Below, piece by piece: positions 25,831-27,487 of a stretch of 27,487 nt of DNA. The notes beneath the pieces were generated by a model. The model was not told the DNA's origin and did no database searches. It saw nothing but the letters and a program-made list of their open reading frames with translations. Positions within the stretch are counted from its first letter, which is position 1, and each line of letters starts with the position of its first letter. Origin of the DNA: an uncultured Geobacteraceae bacterium (lineage in GTDB: Bacteria > Desulfobacterota > Desulfuromonadia > Geobacterales > Pseudopelobacteraceae); assembly GCA_903879825.1 (NCBI GenBank), contig CAIRND010000408.1:1-27487 (forward strand). The letters run 5' to 3'. The position numbers were made by a program, and so were the translations under genes.

Positions 25831-25859
25831 GCCACAAAAAAGCACAAAATACGCAAAAA
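25831..25859 (+). repeat. Left inverted repeat of the GxxExxY unit
   Basis: A-rich repeat with the CACAAA core repeated, pairing with 26471-26499 in opposite orientation. The single mismatch is T at 25850 against the equivalent of G on the right copy. Confidence 0.85.
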
Positions 25860-25914
25860 AAATCCTGCTGATCAATAAACATCCGATGCGACATCTTGTG
25901 GCAGGTTATTGTAG

Positions 25915-26319
25915 TTAAAGCTGTAAATCCTGACTCAGAATGTACTTCTTTATTTGCAGTTTAGACGCACCAAAGTTTATCAGCAGGCCATGCTCAATAC
26001 GGGATGATCTAAGATACCCCAAAATCTGAGCGACATGTTCATCTGCAAGAGCTTTACATGCCTTCAGTTCGACTATCAACCGATTTTCAATAAACAAATC
26101 AGCAAAGTAATCTCCAAGTGGAGTCCCATCCTGATCGAAAACTCGAAGTGGATACTGCTGCTTTACGTCAACGCCTCGTTTTGTAAGACGATGTGCAAGG
26201 GCATTTTCATATATTTTTTCCAGATGACCATGCCGTAAAAAACAATGCAGATCAAAACTGGTTTCGCGGATGATATCGCACAGGCTATTTATTTCCACTA
26301 GCTGAGGCCTTTTTGCCAC
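25915..26319 (-). CDS. GxxExxY protein (PD-(D/E)XK nuclease-like fold)
   Basis: The 134-residue protein has the name-giving motif in RHGHLEKIYENAL (Gly31, Glu34, Tyr37). The nuclease-like pair is in DYFADLFIENRLIVELKA (Asp74, Glu84, Lys86), with the typical ending HGLLINFGASKLQIKKYI. The length of about 125-135 residues is normal, so the gene looks intact. The family is widespread, function unknown, and has a predicted PD-(D/E)XK fold; DNA or RNA cleavage is possible but untested here. The GTG at 26319 lies within an imperfect CACAAA-type repeat and has no ribosome-binding site. A GTG at 26298 (residue 8) with AAGG 9 bases upstream is an alternative start. It is read in the operon direction and is the only gene in the inverted-repeat unit. 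Confidence 0.85.
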   Translation of the reverse strand: MAKRPQLVEINSLCDIIRETSFDLHCFLRHGHLEKIYENALAHRLTKRGVDVKQQYPLRVFDQDGTPLGDYFADLFIENRLIVELKACKALADEHVAQILGYLRSSRIEHGLLINFGASKLQIKKYILSQDLQL

Positions 26320-26430
26320 AATAAAGAACAGAATATATACGGGAACGGATCTATTGAATGAGTTATAGCTTTGTATATTGCAATGTTTTGTTCAAATCCG
26401 TCTTCAGCTATACTTTTAAAACTCAGATTT

Positions 26431-26455
26431 CTTTCACGTTATCAGTAACTGAAAG
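26431..26455 (-). other. Stem-loop inside the GxxExxY unit
   Basis: CTTTCACGTTA at 26431-26441 pairs with TAACTGAAAG at 26446-26455 through ten base pairs with one bulged base and a TCAG loop. It lies 16 bases inside the right inverted repeat and upstream of the GxxExxY gene. Whether it is an end signal or chance is not known. Confidence 0.4.
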
Positions 26456-26470
26456 TTTCGGAGTTTTACC

Positions 26471-26499
26471 TTTTTGCGTCTTTTGTGCTTTTTTGTGGC
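26471..26499 (-). repeat. Right inverted repeat of the GxxExxY unit
   Basis: T-rich on the plus strand, the reverse complement of the left repeat with 28 of 29 matches. It ends 9 bases before the permease stop codon. Confidence 0.85.
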
Positions 26500-26508
26500 C
26501 AAATTGGT

Positions 26509-27487
26509 TTATTCCCCCCGAAGGCTTCTCACCGGATCAAGTTTAAACACCGATATCATCGGTCCGACACTTCCCAATAATGCTAAAAACAAACTTACCC
26601 CCAGCGATACAAAAACAAACCAGGGGGTTAACTCGGCAGATGCGGAAAAAACCGTTTTGGTGATAAACTGGGCGACAATGCTGCCGAAGAGATACCCGAC
26701 TACACCGCCCAAAACTCCGAGCATCGCCGCTTCCCCGCAAAAGATCAGCATAACCTCCCACCGGGTCCCTCCCATCGCCTTCATAAGACCAATTTCCTTG
26801 CCTCTTTCCAGCACTGTTGTGCTCATTGTACCGGCCACACTACTGCCTGCAGAGACCAGCACGACAGCAGTAACCATGAGCATGAGCAGCTTGACTTTTG
26901 CAAGCAGCCCCTCTGAGGTCCGTGCTGTCTGGCGAACTTCATTTACTTTTGCAGATGGCATAAGCAGTTGAAGAGATGCTGCGCTCTTTTTGAGGCTATC
27001 CCCCCCCGCTGTCACCATGAGTCTAACCAGGCTTAACTGACCGCCCAGGCCGAGTGCCTGCTGGAGTTCCGGCAGTGCCAGAAACAATAATCCATCTTCC
27101 TCACCGCCGGAAGAAACAATGCCCGATATGCGTATTCGCGCACCCTGATCCTTCCCTCCAAGCTCCATGGTGTCACCAAGCTTTAGTTTCAATCTGGTAG
27201 CAAGGTCATTGCCAATGACGGTCTCCCCGGCGATAGGCCAGTTACCCTTAAGCTGCCACCAGGGGAAAAGGCGGCGTATGTCAGAGAAGTTGACACCCTC
27301 CACCATAAGGTCGGAATCTTTATAATGAAGTGCGCCGCGCAGATGAAAGGAGCGCTCTGCCTTCAGGCCGCTTTGCACTAAAGTCGCCTCCACCTGCTGT
27401 TGCTGCAGGTAGGTTGGTTCACTGACAACGCCAAAATTAAGACCCCCACTGCCAACATCAAGGCGGGCCGATTCGGCGGTGATAATC
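26509..27487 (-). CDS. MacB/FtsX-like ABC transporter permease (5' end outside window)
   Basis: The frame stays open past the internal GTG at 27393 to the window edge, reading ITAESARLDVGSGGLNFG, so the gene is only partly included. The visible 325 residues hold part of the periplasmic MacB-type core domain (IAGETVIGNDLATRLKLKLGD, GIVSSGGEEDGLLFLALPELQQ). Three C-terminal membrane helices follow, with ERGKEIGLMKAMGGTRWEV between the first two and the usual ending KLDPVRSLRGE. Such permeases act as mechanotransducers or exporters with a LolD-like ATPase, here encoded next in the operon. In P19-type loci a second permease is often adjacent; it may lie beyond the window. Confidence 0.9.
   Translation of the reverse strand, partial: IITAESARLDVGSGGLNFGVVSEPTYLQQQQVEATLVQSGLKAERSFHLRGALHYKDSDLMVEGVNFSDIRRLFPWWQLKGNWPIAGETVIGNDLATRLKLKLGDTMELGGKDQGARIRISGIVSSGGEEDGLLFLALPELQQALGLGGQLSLVRLMVTAGGDSLKKSAASLQLLMPSAKVNEVRQTARTSEGLLAKVKLLMLMVTAVVLVSAGSSVAGTMSTTVLERGKEIGLMKAMGGTRWEVMLIFCGEAAMLGVLGGVVGYLFGSIVAQFITKTVFSASAELTPWFVFVSLGVSLFLALLGSVGPMISVFKLDPVRSLRGE

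Larger units (their letters stand above)
25831..26499. mobile_element. Inverted-repeat-bounded unit carrying a GxxExxY gene
   Basis: Near-perfect 29-base inverted repeats (28 of 29 identical) lie at 25831-25859 and 26471-26499; the left copy begins GCCACAAAAAAGCACAAAA. Between them are one intact GxxExxY gene and non-coding flanks. The unit splits the permease stop (26509) from the ATPase start (25800). Without it they would be about 39 bases apart, as expected in an operon. No transposase is inside and no clear target duplication is visible. The simplest reading is a small non-autonomous mobile cassette, mobilised by something elsewhere or by an unusual mechanism. Confidence 0.7.

Noticed and set aside
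25821..26510. Target-site duplication around the GxxExxY unit
   Set aside because: Bases outside the two arms share at most CA, which is too short to count.
26358..26546. 62-codon plus-strand ORF
   Set aside because: It runs antisense across the inverted repeat and the end of the permease gene, has a composition driven by T-rich repeat DNA and has no ribosome-binding site.
27400..27422. Short CAG/CTG-rich repeat and palindrome
   Set aside because: It encodes a run of four glutamines inside the permease gene. The palindrome is short and explained by coding sequence.
1..27487. CRISPR arrays, tRNA, rRNA, riboswitches and classical insertion sequences
   Set aside because: No regularly spaced repeats, cloverleaf, rRNA-like stretch or transposase gene was recognised. 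This is by reading only; tRNAscan and Rfam searches were not possible.

Overview
The window looks like a stretch of Gram-negative chromosome. It carries outer-membrane-style lipoprotein signals, a MacB-type transporter and undecaprenyl/polyprenyl-type surface polysaccharide genes. GC content is moderate and Shine-Dalgarno sites are clear. The mix of a DUF2318 iron-associated protein, a REP-like hairpin and radical SAM enzymes among glycosyltransferases recalls Desulfuromonadales/Geobacter-like deltaproteobacteria. That placement is an inference; no rRNA or other marker gene is present.

Region 1 (about 1-13,000) is rich in glycan-assembly genes on both strands. A cobalamin-type radical SAM protein (minus) faces a DPM1-like GT2 (plus). 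A decayed membrane-protein remnant follows, then a GT39-like GT-C protein. Next come two large proteins built like eukaryotic TMTC O-mannosyltransferases (N-terminal membrane part with a W-D-D loop motif, C-terminal TPRs), with a second DPM1-like GT2 between them. Two more polytopic proteins (DUF2142-like, and an unrecognised family) lie on the minus strand. The pairing suggests that polyprenyl-phosphate-sugar is made by the GT2s and used on the periplasmic side by the GT-C enzymes.

Region 2 (13,197-20,696) is a tight plus-strand operon: GT4, Wzx-like flippase, SPASM radical SAM protein, SAM methyltransferase, NodB-type deacetylase, GT4 and GT2. It looks like cytoplasmic assembly, modification and export of a surface glycan. 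A minus-strand GT4 converges on it, and a small lipoprotein lies beyond a REP-like hairpin.

Region 3 (22,515-27,487, minus strand) is a separate operon: a MacB/FtsX-like permease (cut by the window edge), its ATPase, a polytopic protein with a C-terminal DUF2318 Cys-rich domain, and a ResB-like membrane protein. This resembles the ABC/DUF2318 part of the P19-FTR1 iron-uptake loci. A 669-bp unit bounded by near-perfect 29-bp inverted repeats (28/29 identical) sits between permease and ATPase. It carries one intact GxxExxY (PD-(D/E)XK-type) gene and looks like a small mobile cassette inserted into the operon. This and the bacterial TMTC/DPM1-like pairs are the most interesting signals. No tRNA, rRNA, CRISPR array, classical insertion sequence or convincing T-tract terminator was seen.
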